NCBI GenBank assembly: GCA_015680685.1
Contig: MNCI01004801.1
Location: 467,363-531,362 of the forward strand
Length of the DNA stretch: 64,000 nucleotides
Direction: 5' to 3'
Source: Gnetum montanum
Taxonomy: Eukaryota > Streptophyta > Gnetopsida > Gnetales > Gnetaceae
This document shows positions 34,482 to 45,878 of the stretch, piece after piece; the stretch's first letter is position 1; each line of letters starts with the position of its first letter. The notes beneath the pieces are model-generated. The model searched no databases, was not told the origin of the DNA, and was given only the letters and a program-made list of their open reading frames with translations. A program made the translations under genes and the position numbers.

Positions 34482-36637
34482 TTGGACCCTCTTTGTTGAC
34501 GTCTGGAGGAATCCACCTGAGAGGCATCGACAAAGAAGTACAAAACACCATGAACAAACAAAGCATCAAACATTAACCATCAACCCTTGGCTGGATGTTA
34601 TCGCACCATTTTCAAAAGTACATAGAACTAAGGGAATGTGGTTCAAGATGCAAGGGAATCGATTGTAACCAGGGAGGCTAGGAGGTTAAGGGCGATGATT
34701 GCTGCTGGGATTTGTGGGAGGGGAATGCTCTCTTATGCACAAGTTATGTCATTTGGTCCTTGTCAATAGCTGGTTTTTTTCGGCAGACTTGGAACCAAGA
34801 GATAGGAAGTGCGTTCTTTGGAGAAACGGGACTCTTATAGAGTATTTTCGGGGCCCGTTGTAAACACCCAAAGCCACGCAGTGATGTGCAACATGGTCTC
34901 TTTGAGACACAAGTGTAACTGTTTTCCAAGACAATTGCCTTCTCGCCTGGGGCTTGTATGAGAATGGCCAATAGTCTTTTGTTTATGATGTCAATGGGGT
35001 CTTGAAGACCTTTTTCGTGCATTTTTCTCTTTGACCATTTTTGGTTTTTTTTATTTTTTTTATTTTTTTTTTGTCTTTTTGAAAGAGCTTGCTTTTTTGT
35101 GCCATGCTCGTGTTTGAGCACTTGCATTTTGCATTATGTACTGTGTATCATGTTTTGCGTTGCAACTTTATAGAGAGTTACAGTGTGCAACAGTGTATCA
35201 AGAGTTTTGAGGTGAGCAAAATGTATTAGAGGGGTGTAATTGAATAGGCTAAGGGAAGCATGATGGGGAAATAGGGGATGCATCGGGAGTCAGGAATGTA
35301 CTTATGAATGGATTGATAAAACCAATCGCATGCGTCAGGAAAAATGAGATACCTTGTCATCATGATGAAGTGCATCTATGCACGAACGCCTCAGAAGTGT
35401 CATCCTGAAAACACAACTCCAAGAAGACAAGAAAATCACAAATGAAATAGTCAGCTAAACACTTTAAACAAGGAGATGGAGTCACCACATGTAGCTTTCA
35501 AAGCAAACAGAATCATGAACAGCATCAGTTTTATTAGGCCCCATGGCATGAATCATGCAACAAGTCTTTGTGGAACAGAAACAGCCAACTGCAGCAATCA
35601 GATCTTTTCAAATTTTGCCTGGTCATCAATGATGTCGCTAGTTTATAGTCTTAGCAGACTGTTGTGGATTAGTTTCACGTCATAACCCCTTGGACGGTGT
35701 TAGTTTAGCATCGTAGCGGACGGTGCATTGCTAGTTTATAGTCATAGTGGACTATGAAGAGGCAAACTAGTTTTAGTCTTAGTGGACTCTGGATGCTAGT
35801 TTCATGTCATGGCAGACGGATGTAGCAGTTTAGTGTCATACCAGACAGAACTCTGTGATATCAGTTTTAAGTCATGATCCAAGACTATTCTGTGGTATTA
35901 GTTTTAAGTCATGATCCAGGACTGTTCTGTGGTATCAGTTTTAAGTCATGATCCAGGACTGTCTGTGCCAGTTTATAGTCATAGTGGACTGATGCTTACC
36001 TTGCTTGTGTAAAGTATGATGCTGCATGCATGGTCATGCTGTGTCCTTGCGAGATCCTGCAAAAATCAACTAGGAAGAAAACAACATCAAGCAACACCTG
36101 CCGTACATAGAGTTAGAATGTATGAATGAAAGAAAGCAATGCAAAAAGTGATAGTTTTATGCCGTTTTGGGCCGTATGCTAGTTTAAGGCCTTTTCGGGC
36201 CATGTATTTTTTGTAGTTTTATGTTTTGTATTGTTTTTCTTTGTTTTCTAGAGTATATGTGTGCAACTAGATGTAAGTTTGAAAAAGAAGGCAACAACCG
36301 TGCATGAATCTAAATTGTAACTTTTAACTTGTAAGTGGAAATTCGGTGTAAGATGATGAGAGTTTGTAAATATGTGATTTGTTGGCTCTAGTTTAAAGCC
36401 ATTTCGGGCTTGGTACATCAATTTAAAGTCTTGATGGACTGTTGCATCTGTTGTTACAGAAAGGATTACCAGTTTTATGCCATGGTGGGCCAAAGGTAAT
36501 AACATTTTCAAGAAGTTTTAAATGGAACCGGCCATTTCTGACTGTGGCTAGTTTAACGTCATTTCGGACAGTTCGTAGTTTAACGTCATTTTGGACTGTT
36601 CATAGTTTAACGTCATTTCGAACTATTTTTGTCATTT
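34482..36637 (-). other. 3' untranslated region of element M
   Basis: Read on the reverse strand, this follows the gag-protease stop. It holds the hairpin array (35620-36637), an A-rich stretch (about 35040-35090) paralleled in K (46860-46960), and a polypurine-like AAAGAGGGTCCAA (34482-34494) abutting the LTR. No RT, RNase H or integrase is present. A 127-codon reverse-strand ORF (34744-35127) is Lys-rich because of the A-run and has no recognisable relative. Confidence 0.6.
35620..36637 (-). repeat. Array of about 19 hairpin-plus-tail units in element M
   Basis: Sense is the reverse strand. Each unit is a short inverted repeat of 3-4 bp arms around a 5-11-base loop, followed by a tail close to NTAAACTAG. 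On the plus strand it appears as CTAGTTTAT-AGTC-loop-GACT. Arms vary as matched pairs: AGTC/GACT (35730, 35768, 35935 and others), CGTC/GACG (35680), TGTC/GACA (35835), GGCC/GGCC (36185), AGCC/GGCT (36395). The tail hardly changes. Unit spacing is irregular (about 27-200 bases). Element K has the same kind of array at 45861-46314. Confidence 0.75.
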
Positions 36638-39600
36638 GTTTTAGTTGTTGAGTTGTCTCTTGATCTTTTGTAGCTTAATGTGTGGGGCTAGGTGTATGGG
36701 TATGATCTTATATTCACCTTCCCCTTCATCGATTATGTCGAAGGGTAGTTCCGACCAAGAGACATCAGCAGGAATGGCTCCTATGTCTGTGTCTTCTTGG
36801 GTTTCTTCAGTGCTAGTTGGGTTGTGAATCAATGTTGGGTTTGCATTTTGACGTATGTCCATGGTTTCTTTTTTAGGTTTAATGAACTCAATTTCTGAAC
36901 CTTGATCCACCTCAAGGCATGAGGAAATGATTGATGATGTTGTATCCCCATGTATGATGATCTCACCACCCTCGTAAGGTAGATGTATCTCCTGATGGAT
37001 TGGTGAAGACACGGCTTTAAGTTGAGCTAGCTAAGGACGTACTAGGATTAGATTAAACCCTAGAATTTCATCAATTACTGTGAATTTAGCTGATGTAGGG
37101 AATTGTTCTCCAGCTATGAAGTCTAAGGTAACCATGCCTTTTACTCCCACATGGGAACCACTGAAGGATCTCACGAAAGAGGTTGTTGTAGGTTGTATTT
37201 GTTCAGTGAATCCCAATTTTTCAATGATGGAGAAAGGTATTACGTTTGTTGCTGCACCATCATCGACATGCACCCTACGTATTTTGAAATTATCAACCTG
37301 TATTGTTATGAACATAGGGGCCGTGGTGATTTCCCTTGTTTTCTCATCTAGCTTAATGTCCTTAGCATGGAATTCTAAGGGTGTGGTCTTTGGTTCCTAA
37401 ATTTGTGGGGATAATACCGCATAAATGGATGGTTCGTCTGCAGGGAGATCCTCACTAACAGGAATTGAAGTTAACATTCGTACGAGAGCCTCTCGATGTG
37501 TTGATGAAGTCATCACTAGGTCATACAAACTTAAGGAAGTATTTTTTTATTTTAAGGCTTGTGTGACCTGGGTCAATGCGTTAGCTAGGTCTTTACCATT
37601 TGGGGCATTCTTATCTGTAGAGATTTGGTCCATTTGACCTAGTATTTGTATTTCTCATGGAGGGGTTTTCACATTAGTAGTTGAGAATGTTGGGTTTGGG
37701 ATATGACTTGCGCTAGGCACATTAACAGATGAACTCATGGGAACGGTGCTTAGTGGTGTAGGCTTTGGCAAACCTAATTCATGTCTATGGTTTTCTCTTT
37801 CCATGCGCTCTCTTTTTTCTCTTTCTAAGCGCTCTCTTATTAGCCTATCGACAAGACATTCTCGCACAGGTCATCGAGAAGTGGATGTGGGTTGTGTGAC
37901 AGGGTGTTTTGGTACTTGGATCACAAAGGGAATGGGTCGGTTTTCAGGTGGTATGTTTGTGGTGGTGGCAACTGAAGGAGGTATGCAGATGATGAATGGT
38001 CTTGATGGTGTGGTAAAAGGGGTTTGAGGAGATGTTGGGGTAGGTGTGTTTTTGGAAGGCCTCTGAATCACAAAAGGTCTTCGCGGGATGTCTTGTCTAT
38101 TTTCCATATGGATAGTATTAATCACATATGGGGCATCATTGATTTTGGTATTGAGAGGATCTTTATAGGCCCCCATGGATTGATTTTGGGGCCTTGCTGG
38201 GTTTGTCTCGTCAAATGCTACCTCACCACCATCTATCATGCGTTGTATGTCTTGCTTTAATGCATAGCAGTAATCAGTCCCATGACCACACCGTTGATGA
38301 TACTCACAAAACCTATCCAACCTAAAGCCTTTTGGGATAGGGGGTTCGTTGGGTGTTGCTAAGGCTAGATTTTTGGCCAATTCGCAAAAGCGATCATGTC
38401 TTTGTGAGGCCGCAGGAGAAATTTGTTTATGTTGAATTAACCCAGCCTTTATAAGTTGATCAAGCATTTGTGAAGGCTTCACGGGCAATGGTGTGTACTG
38501 AGTAGGGTCTTTCCTTTCGAAGGTACGTGCATGACCTATGTTGTTATTTGAGGAGCTCTTAGGTGTATGAGTGGGTGTTGTTCTTTCATAGTTGTTTAGG
38601 ATAATGGGTTGTTTTCCCTCAGCCACTGCTGCTATCATTTTTTTGGGTTTATTTTTCCTTATGTGTTGACTTCTAAAGGTTGAGTAGGCTAGGTCATTAC
38701 TTGTTTGTGCCACTTCTTCTATGTCTTTGATTTGTACAAATGCTTGGCTCAATGTGCGGGCTTTTAGGTAGTAAAGTTTTAACTTAATAAAGTCATTCAC
38801 AGCTGACTTAAGGATAGTGAGTAAATATGTTTCATGGATAGGTTCATGAAGTTCATTTAAAGCTGCACTCCACCTTTGGATAAATTTCTGCGCTGGCTCT
38901 AATGGTGCTTGTTTAATTTGAATCAAGCTATCTAATGTGGCTTCAGGTTTTAAGTTGTACTTGAAACGGGTGACAAACTGATGCAACAAATTCTCTAAAG
39001 AAGATATGGAGCTACGGGGTAGAGATTGGTACCAGTCTAAGGCTTTTCCGGTCAAGGACATTGCAAACACTCGCAAGATTACATGGGGCCATGCTTTAAG
39101 TAAAAGGTTTTCGGTTCTAAATGTTACTAGATGGGCATTTGGGTCTCCTTCTCCATTGTACTTGGTCAGTTGAGGTAATGAGACTCCTTTTGGCAAGGTC
39201 AAGGGTGGAACTAAGGGGTCAATTAGGTCATCTTGATAGAAATCTAGTACCTTGACTTCCTCATTGTTGAAAGTTTTAAGGCGTTTTAATTCTTCTACCA
39301 ATGAGTGCACCATTTTTTTTGTGTCTACCCATTCTTGGGCGGTAGGTAAACCAATGGATTGAGTTGATTGTGGATGATAATGGTTTGATTGTTGCATTGT
39401 TTGTGGAAAAGCAGGTTGTTGGGCTAACATTTTTTGTGGTGGGATGGTATTTGGGACTGATACTACTGGTGGAACCCATTGCCCAGCCACATGTTATGAG
39501 GCAACACCTTGAATATGTTGGGTAGGAGTAATTAATGGTGTCCCATGAATTTGCATCTGGGGTATGTAATGGGTGGATGTGGAAGCTGGTATGACTGATG

Positions 39601-40037
39601 GTATTCCAACTACTTGAGGTTGGGGGATTGACCCTACGTTGGTTTGAGGGAGTTGTTGAGACTGTGCTGGTGGAGGAATTATGGAAGTGGATGCATCAGA
39701 GTGAATGTTATTGAGCACGGAGAAGATAGGCATGGAATGAGGAACATGTGTTTGAATGTTTGTGGATGAAGAAGGAAACATATTTTCTTCTAGGAAAGGA
39801 TGGGACAATAGGTTTTTGTGGGCATGGGGGCTAACAGTATGGTAAGATTCTCCATGTTCAGATTGGGCTGCAAAGTCATCTTCTTCATCTTGAGGCTCTA
39901 TGGGAGGTAGTTGTAAGACTTGATTTTTAACCATGAGAAGTTGGGATATGGGTTTATGATGGTTTTCAGATAGTGGAATTATGTCAAAAGCTGAAGGGAT
40001 AAACTCACGTCCTCCTTTGTGGATGAATTCATATTCT
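36638..40037 (-). pseudogene. gag-pro: Gag-protease polyprotein of element M, nearly frame-intact
   Basis: One reverse-strand frame runs from the gap edge (40037) to a stop at 36638-36640, about 1130 codons. In-frame stops include 39491-39493, 37868-37870 and one in the protease (LVRP-stop-LAQL, where K has LGRPWLAQQ). Order: N-terminal segment (IIPLSENHHKPISQLL), Pro/Gln-rich linker, capsid domain (AWPHVILRVFAMSLTGKALD, QFVTRFKYNLKPEATLDSLI), and a knuckle FCEYHQRCGHGTDYC (C-x2-H-x4-H-x4-C). The aspartic protease follows with RVHVDDGAATNVIPFSIIEK. No RT follows, so the element is non-autonomous and would need polymerase and integrase supplied in trans. The start codon is hidden in the N gap. 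Confidence 0.88.
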
Positions 40038-40574
40038 NNNNNNNNNNNNNNNNNNNNNNNNNNNNNNNNNNNNNNNNNNNNNNNNNNNNNNNNNNNNNNN
40101 NNNNNNNNNNNNNNNNNNNNNNNNNNNNNNNNNNNNNNNNNNNNNNNNNNNNNNNNNNNNNNNNNNNNNNNNNNNNNNNNNNNNNNNNNNNNNNNNNNNN
40201 NNNNNNNNNNNNNNNNNNNNNNNNNNNNNNNNNNNNNNNNNNNNNNNNNNNNNNNNNNNNNNNNNNNNNNNNNNNNNNNNNNNNNNNNNNNNNNNNNNNN
40301 NNNNNNNNNNNNNNNNNNNNNNNNNNNNNNNNNNNNNNNNNNNNNNNNNNNNNNNNNNNNNNNNNNNNNNNNNNNNNNNNNNNNNNNNNNNNNNNNNNNN
40401 NNNNNNNNNNNNNNNNNNNNNNNNNNNNNNNNNNNNNNNNNNNNNNNNNNNNNNNNNNNNNNNNNNNNNNNNNNNNNNNNNNNNNNNNNNNNNNNNNNNN
40501 NNNNNNNNNNNNNNNNNNNNNNNNNNNNNNNNNNNNNNNNNNNNNNNNNNNNNNNNNNNNNNNNNNNNNNNNNN
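40038..40574. other. Assembly gap (537 N)
   Basis: Unknown sequence. By comparison with the left LTR (where the base matching 40575 is 32179, 481 bases inside the terminus), the gap should contain about 480 bp of the right LTR end, the primer binding site and the start of M's gag leader. The N length fits this within tens of bases. Confidence 0.9.
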
Positions 40575-42841
40575 CGCCCAAGGATTGCAAGTTCTTTCCT
40601 CCTTCGGAATCGCCAATTTCTCCAATCTTTGCCTCTTCCAATCTTCTTCTCCTTCTTGCTGCTTTTGCTTTGCTTCTTTTGCCCCTTTTGTCTTTGTTCT
40701 TCTCTTGTTGTTCTTGTCTCTCTTGTTTGTTGCTTGTTCTTCTTGTTTTTTTGCTTGTTCTTCTCCTCTCCTTGTTTGTGTGAATTGGTAGGGTATTTAT
40801 AGGTTTGGGTTAGGGTTTTGGCTAGGGTTTGCTTTGACTAGGTTCAATGTATCCATGCTTGAAAGTTATACATGAGTTGTACGTGTGTTGGCAATTTTGC
40901 TTTTCTTGGCTAGGTTCAATGTATTTTACAACTTATGGGTCATTTGAGCCCAAAAAGATATAAATAAATTAAAAATACAGGCCTTCAATTCATAAAACTT
41001 TAGGAAATTTTAGGAAAAATGTCCAGTGGCAGCGGCCCTTGATTAAAAATATTATATTTTTGCTGGTCGGCTGCGTTAGTGGGCTGAAAATTGGAATTTT
41101 CCAACGGTTTTTTTTTTTTAATTTTCAATCATCGGGGAGGGGAGGACAGTAGCTTGGTGGTGCAGCAGCAGTCGGCAGCATAGGCAGACAGGAGGCATCA
41201 GTTATGCAGGGGCAGCGGACGCGAAGCGAGGTGGGCAACGAAGGAACTGGCGCGGCAAACGCGTGCATAGTAGCGCGGTGCTGCAGGAAACAGTTAGCAG
41301 TGGTGGGAGAACAGCAACACAGTAGAGGCACCACAAAAACAACTATGCAGGCAGAGGCAGTGGGAGCAAAGTGGCAGCGCGGGAGCAGGAGCAGGGACGC
41401 GGCAGAAAAGCGAGGTGGCCGCAGCAGAAACAACATCGGCCGGGAGAAGGGCATCAGGCAGAAAACAGCGGGTGACGCATCAGAGGGCGGTGGACACGTC
41501 ATGGGGCATGTCGAAGTTAGTGGCCGTCACGTGGGGGTGCGCCTCAACGATGAGCGCCAACATGAGGCCGACGCCGAGAAGCGGGCAAAGCCACGGCAAA
41601 CACGCAGGATGTAGGCCATCATGATCCACGAGTGTTGGGCCATGGCACGGTTGAACACGGTGTTGGTAGGCACGGCAGCGGCAGCAGAGAGCACAGAGGC
41701 AGCACGGTGGCAGGCAGCAAACAGACGTGAAGTGGTGGACGCGACAACAGAGGGACGACGATGCAATGGCAGGGTGAGAAGCGTTCTGTGCAAGGGACGA
41801 GAATGCTACAAGGCAGAGGAAGCCATGATGATCGGCAGAAAAATAGCAGCTGCACAGAAACAGACGACAGCAGCAGCAGAAAAGACAGAGACGTGGCAGG
41901 CAGCGAATCAGATGTGGCAAGCATCCACAGGATGCGGTAGGAGGTAGCAGTGATGCAGCAGGGCGCAGGAGCAAACAGTGACACGCAGGCACGGTGCAGA
42001 CAGTGACGCACAGTCACGGTGCAGCTGCGGCAGGCAGCGCAAAGGTGGAACAGAAACGCGGCAGTGTAGGAGATAGTGGCGCGATAGGGCAGAGAGAAAA
42101 GCAGCAACAGGAGCAGTGCAGAGACTGCAATTCATGTTATAATGAGAGAAATGATTTACGATCCAGTGCGTCTATCAGAAAGTGAAGATCCGAAGCAGCA
42201 TCTGTTCAATAGAAGTACCCTAGAAAAGATCTGGGAAGGCAGTCTGTGTGCGCTTAATCCCTTCAATCGGATCCCTTTCAACATTGCCAATGCAGTCCCA
42301 CAAGTAGAGCTCCGTAAATCCATTGCAGTGTATTTGGTGAAAAATTCCGCGGCCTTGCCCGCGAATGGCATGCTTCATGTGCCGCTGGTCCAGGAATACA
42401 TCAAGCCTCTCTCGGCGATTCACATGGACTACATGTTGCAAAAGATCCAAATGTTCTGCCATTTCCTTACAGATAACGATTATGAAGATCCGGATGATGG
42501 GCTGCAGGCGCAGGAGGATTCATGGAAAGCAATTTGGAGAAATATCAATCAGCTCAGGCTGTGCTGCCAGTACAAGCAGGAGAATCTTGTGGATGTTTCT
42601 TGGTTTGATCTACAAATGGTTCCCAATAGTCGCATCTGCAACCTCTGGCTGGAACATGGAATCAGCGATGAGGACATCCAAGGAATTATTAACAACGGCT
42701 TCAGGCTCCCACCTGAATAATCCAAATCATGGCTGCCAGCCTACTGCTTGTGTTAGCTTTGCTTTACTTGGGCTTCCATCCTTGAATCGTGGAGAAATAA
42801 ATTTCTATTCAAAGTATTAAGCTGAAATTGGTGGTGTTTCA
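40575..42841 (-). mobile_element. 5' LTR of element M, partial (outer end in gap)
   Basis: Collinear with 32179-34481 at roughly 95% identity by eye. It ends at 42841 with the reverse-strand start TGAAACACCACCAATTTCAG. The reverse-strand TATA box is at about 40794-40802. It carries the same GC-rich block (41110-42140) and intact ORF. The GTCCC duplication follows at once. Confidence 0.9.
42142..42720 (+). CDS. Intact ORF of unknown function embedded antisense in the M LTR (copy 2)
   Basis: 192 codons, three more than copy 1 because an in-frame ATG lies nine bases upstream (MREMIYDPVRLSESEDPK). The protein is otherwise collinear with copy 1 to the same C-terminus and same stop codon. About ten residues differ, including Pro for Leu at two sites and Ile for Ser within QEYIKPLS. 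Both copies remaining open while M's own gag carries stops is noteworthy. LTRs are made identical at insertion, so the differences accumulated afterwards. Function unknown. Confidence 0.6.
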   Translation: MREMIYDPVRLSESEDPKQHLFNRSTLEKIWEGSLCALNPFNRIPFNIANAVPQVELRKSIAVYLVKNSAALPANGMLHVPLVQEYIKPLSAIHMDYMLQKIQMFCHFLTDNDYEDPDDGLQAQEDSWKAIWRNINQLRLCCQYKQENLVDVSWFDLQMVPNSRICNLWLEHGISDEDIQGIINNGFRLPPE

Positions 42842-42846
42842 GTCCC
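42842..42846 (+). repeat. Target site duplication of element M, right copy (GTCCC)
   Basis: GTCCC follows the M terminus GGTGTTTCA and equals 31693-31697. Reading across the empty site rejoins K's gag (...YHTLSP then HAYVNPSLH...). Confidence 0.9.
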
Positions 42847-45800
42847 CATGCCTACGTGAACCCATCACTCCATCCTCGCATGGGACAGACAGCCACTCAC
42901 CAAGTATCAATGAGCACACAAGCACTGGTATCCCAATAGAGATTACCCACCCCCATCTCCACTCAGTACATACCGCATGTGCAAACACATGGGGCCACTT
43001 TCATTGCATCGACCCCGCACATCCAGGTGTCACTTCACAGTTTGTGGCTAGGCAAGGAACCATACCCCTTGTTCAACAACCCACTCACTTCAACGTGCCA
43101 CACCCCACAACCACAACTCTGAATATTTCTCCACAGCAACAAATGACAACCCAACATCCTCCCCAACCAACTAATCTGCCTACTGCTCAAGAGTGGGCAG
43201 AAGAAAAATAGATGATGCAAGCGTTAGTGGATGAGATAAAGCAACTCAAAGCTGACAACACTGAACAAGTTAAAGTACTAGATTTCTACCACGACGATCC
43301 AATTAGCTCTTCAATGCCACTGTTAGCTTTACCCAAGGGAATCACACTGCCCTAGTTAACCAAGTACAATGGGAAGGGAGATCCAAACGCTCACTTAGTC
43401 ACGTTTTGATCAGAAAATCTATTGCTTCAAGCTTGGCCCCACGCAATCTTGCGCATGTTTGCTATGTCCTTAATGAACGTAGCCTTAGACTGGTACAAAG
43501 CCTTGCCATGTAACTCCATATCCTCTCTTGAGGATCTCTTACACCAATTCGTTACCAGGTTTAAGTACAACCTAAAGCCTGAAGCAACCCTAATCACTCT
43601 GATACAAGTGAAACAAGCACCACTTGAGCCTATGCAAAAGTTCATCCAACGATGGAGTGCAGCCCTTAACGAACTTCATGAGCCCATCCCTGAAAAGTAT
43701 TTGCTTACGATTCTGAAGGGAGCCGTGAATGACTTCATTAAGTCAAAACTGTACTACCTAAGCACTCAAACATTGAGCCAAGCATTCATACAGATCAAGA
43801 ACATTGAACAAGCTGCGCAAACCAGCAATGACCCTGCTTATGTGGCTTACAAGAACCAACACGTTGCCAAACAAAAGGCAACAACAGAAACTGTGGCCGC
43901 AAGCACAAAAACAAAAAACACCAGTACCAACCCACCTACAACAACAGGGGCCACCTTAAGGTCCAATTTTCAACGCAAGGATCGCTCTAAGTACACACCG
44001 CTACCTACGCGACCTTCGAAACTACTAGAGCAACTCCTTAAATCCGGGCAAATCCAATACAAACACGTAGCGGAGAATGCTCACCACCAACATGATAGGT
44101 ACTGCGAGTTACTAAGGAACCCCACCTTAGCAGCACCAAATGAGCCCCCGGTTCCACGACATTTCAAGTTAGGCCAATTCTGTCACTACCACCAAATGTC
44201 CGATCACAATACTGACACTTGTCGTGTATTAAAGGATGATCTACAAGCAATGATGGAACGGGGCCAACTGAACGTCAACACCCTGAATCAACAGAGCACA
44301 GATGATGCCCCCTATGTCATAAACTCCATTGGCATAGATAGTAAGCCTAAACCTATGTGGCAACCTTTTGTGATCCATATGCCTCCCAGCAAGGCAACAA
44401 TCCTCTCCACCTCCATGAGCAAGGGGCCTCCCATCGTCATCAAGGCACCACCTAGAGCACCGATGACATCTTTTGTGGTCAAAGTACCACCACAGACGTC
44501 CGCTAAGATGTTAAACTAGGACAATTCACCAATGACAGCTACAAAGAAACCTTTCATCATCAAAGTGCCACAATAGGCTAGTCAAACAACAACAACACCT
44601 TCTAAACTCCCATTTTTCATAAAAGTGCCACCACACGATGGCCCATCACTTACCCTGAGCCCAACCGTAGGAAATGTCTCAACCTCTCCTCCCTCAAGAG
44701 TCAACCTTTCCAACAACACGAATAAGCCTACCAAATGGCAGCAGAAGAGGATAAACAAACAACGAACAATACCCACAGCTGAAACAAGGAACACACCTAG
44801 TATACAACAACTGAACACTGGGGGCCCTGCCCCTAATCCCAAACAAACCAGGCCCAAGCCCTCAACCCATACAGAGGCAACCAACACAATGGCAGATAAC
44901 ACGAACTTTATAGCTACACTGGCCCAAGTGAAACAAATGCTCAAACAAAAGTACACAACCATGAGCTTGTACGATTTGGTCATGACATCATCGGCTCATC
45001 GCGAAGCCTTAGCACAAACGTTAGCATCCATGCCTGTTACAAAGGACATTCCAGCTAACCTGGAATCCATCCGTGCAATGATTTCATAACACACACCACA
45101 AGGATTGGGTTCAAACACCTTAGCCTTTTGTGATGATGCAGTTAAATGTGACCTTGAACTAGGGAAAGTCACAACAGCTCCATTATCGATTAGTGTACGT
45201 GTTGGGCAATGTACCATTCACAGAGTGCACATTGATGATGGTGCGGCAACAAACGTAGTTCTATACTCTGTCATCGACAAACTAGGCATGGCAGATAAGA
45301 TCATGCCAACAAAAACCATGTGTTTAAAATCTTTCAATGGATCATGTGTCACAGTTAAGGGCACAATCAACTTAGCCTTTGTGGCAGGAGAACAATTCCC
45401 CACCAACACGAAATTCACTGTCATAGAAGAGATGCCCAGTTTCAACATGATTCTTGGTAGACCTTGGCTAGCACAACAACGAGCCGTTTCCTCACCGATA
45501 CATCAAGAAATCCGCCTTCCATACGAAGGTGGACAAGTCATTATACATGGCAAAAACACTCCTTTTCAAGATGACCACAACATAGACATGTCACAGGTCT
45601 TGAAAGAGGATCCTCTTGAAGCAACACCCACAACAACAAACACAACACCTAGAGCTAAAACACCCGAACGAGGGGTAAAAACTAAAAGCCTCCCCGAGCA
45701 AACTAGCATGCCTCTTAGACCATGTTCAACTAAGAAACAACCACATAATCAAGACTCCCCTACGGTCAAAGACACGTCTAATCCCTGCCCACTCTTCACC

Positions 45801-45878
45801 TTTGTTCGTTGTGCATACGTCACCTTAGTTTGCATTGTACTAGCTTACGCGCTGGCATGTGGCCCGAAAAGGCCTTAA
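42847..45878 (+). pseudogene. gag-pro: Gag-protease polyprotein of element K, continuation after M
   Basis: It continues the frame of 31359-31697 for about 60 codons (STQYIPHVQTHGATFI matches M's STHYIPQMQIHGTPLI). A one-base loss near 43025 (CAGGTGTC where CAGGGTGTC would keep frame) then shifts it. The rest stays in one frame to 45878. Features: capsid domain (AWPHAILRMFAMSL, QFVTRFKYNLKPEATLITLI), knuckle FCHYHQMSDHNTDTC, Pro/Thr-rich linker, and protease (RVHIDDGAATNVVLYSVIDK, then GRPWLAQQ). In-frame stops lie at about 43209, 43353, 43407, 44517, 44574 and 45087. A hydrophobic stretch (YVTLVCIVLAYALAC) precedes the terminal stop. No RT or integrase follows. Confidence 0.88.

Noticed and set aside
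39979-40802. Long ORFs across the N run
   Set aside because: They are open only because ambiguous bases cannot encode stops.
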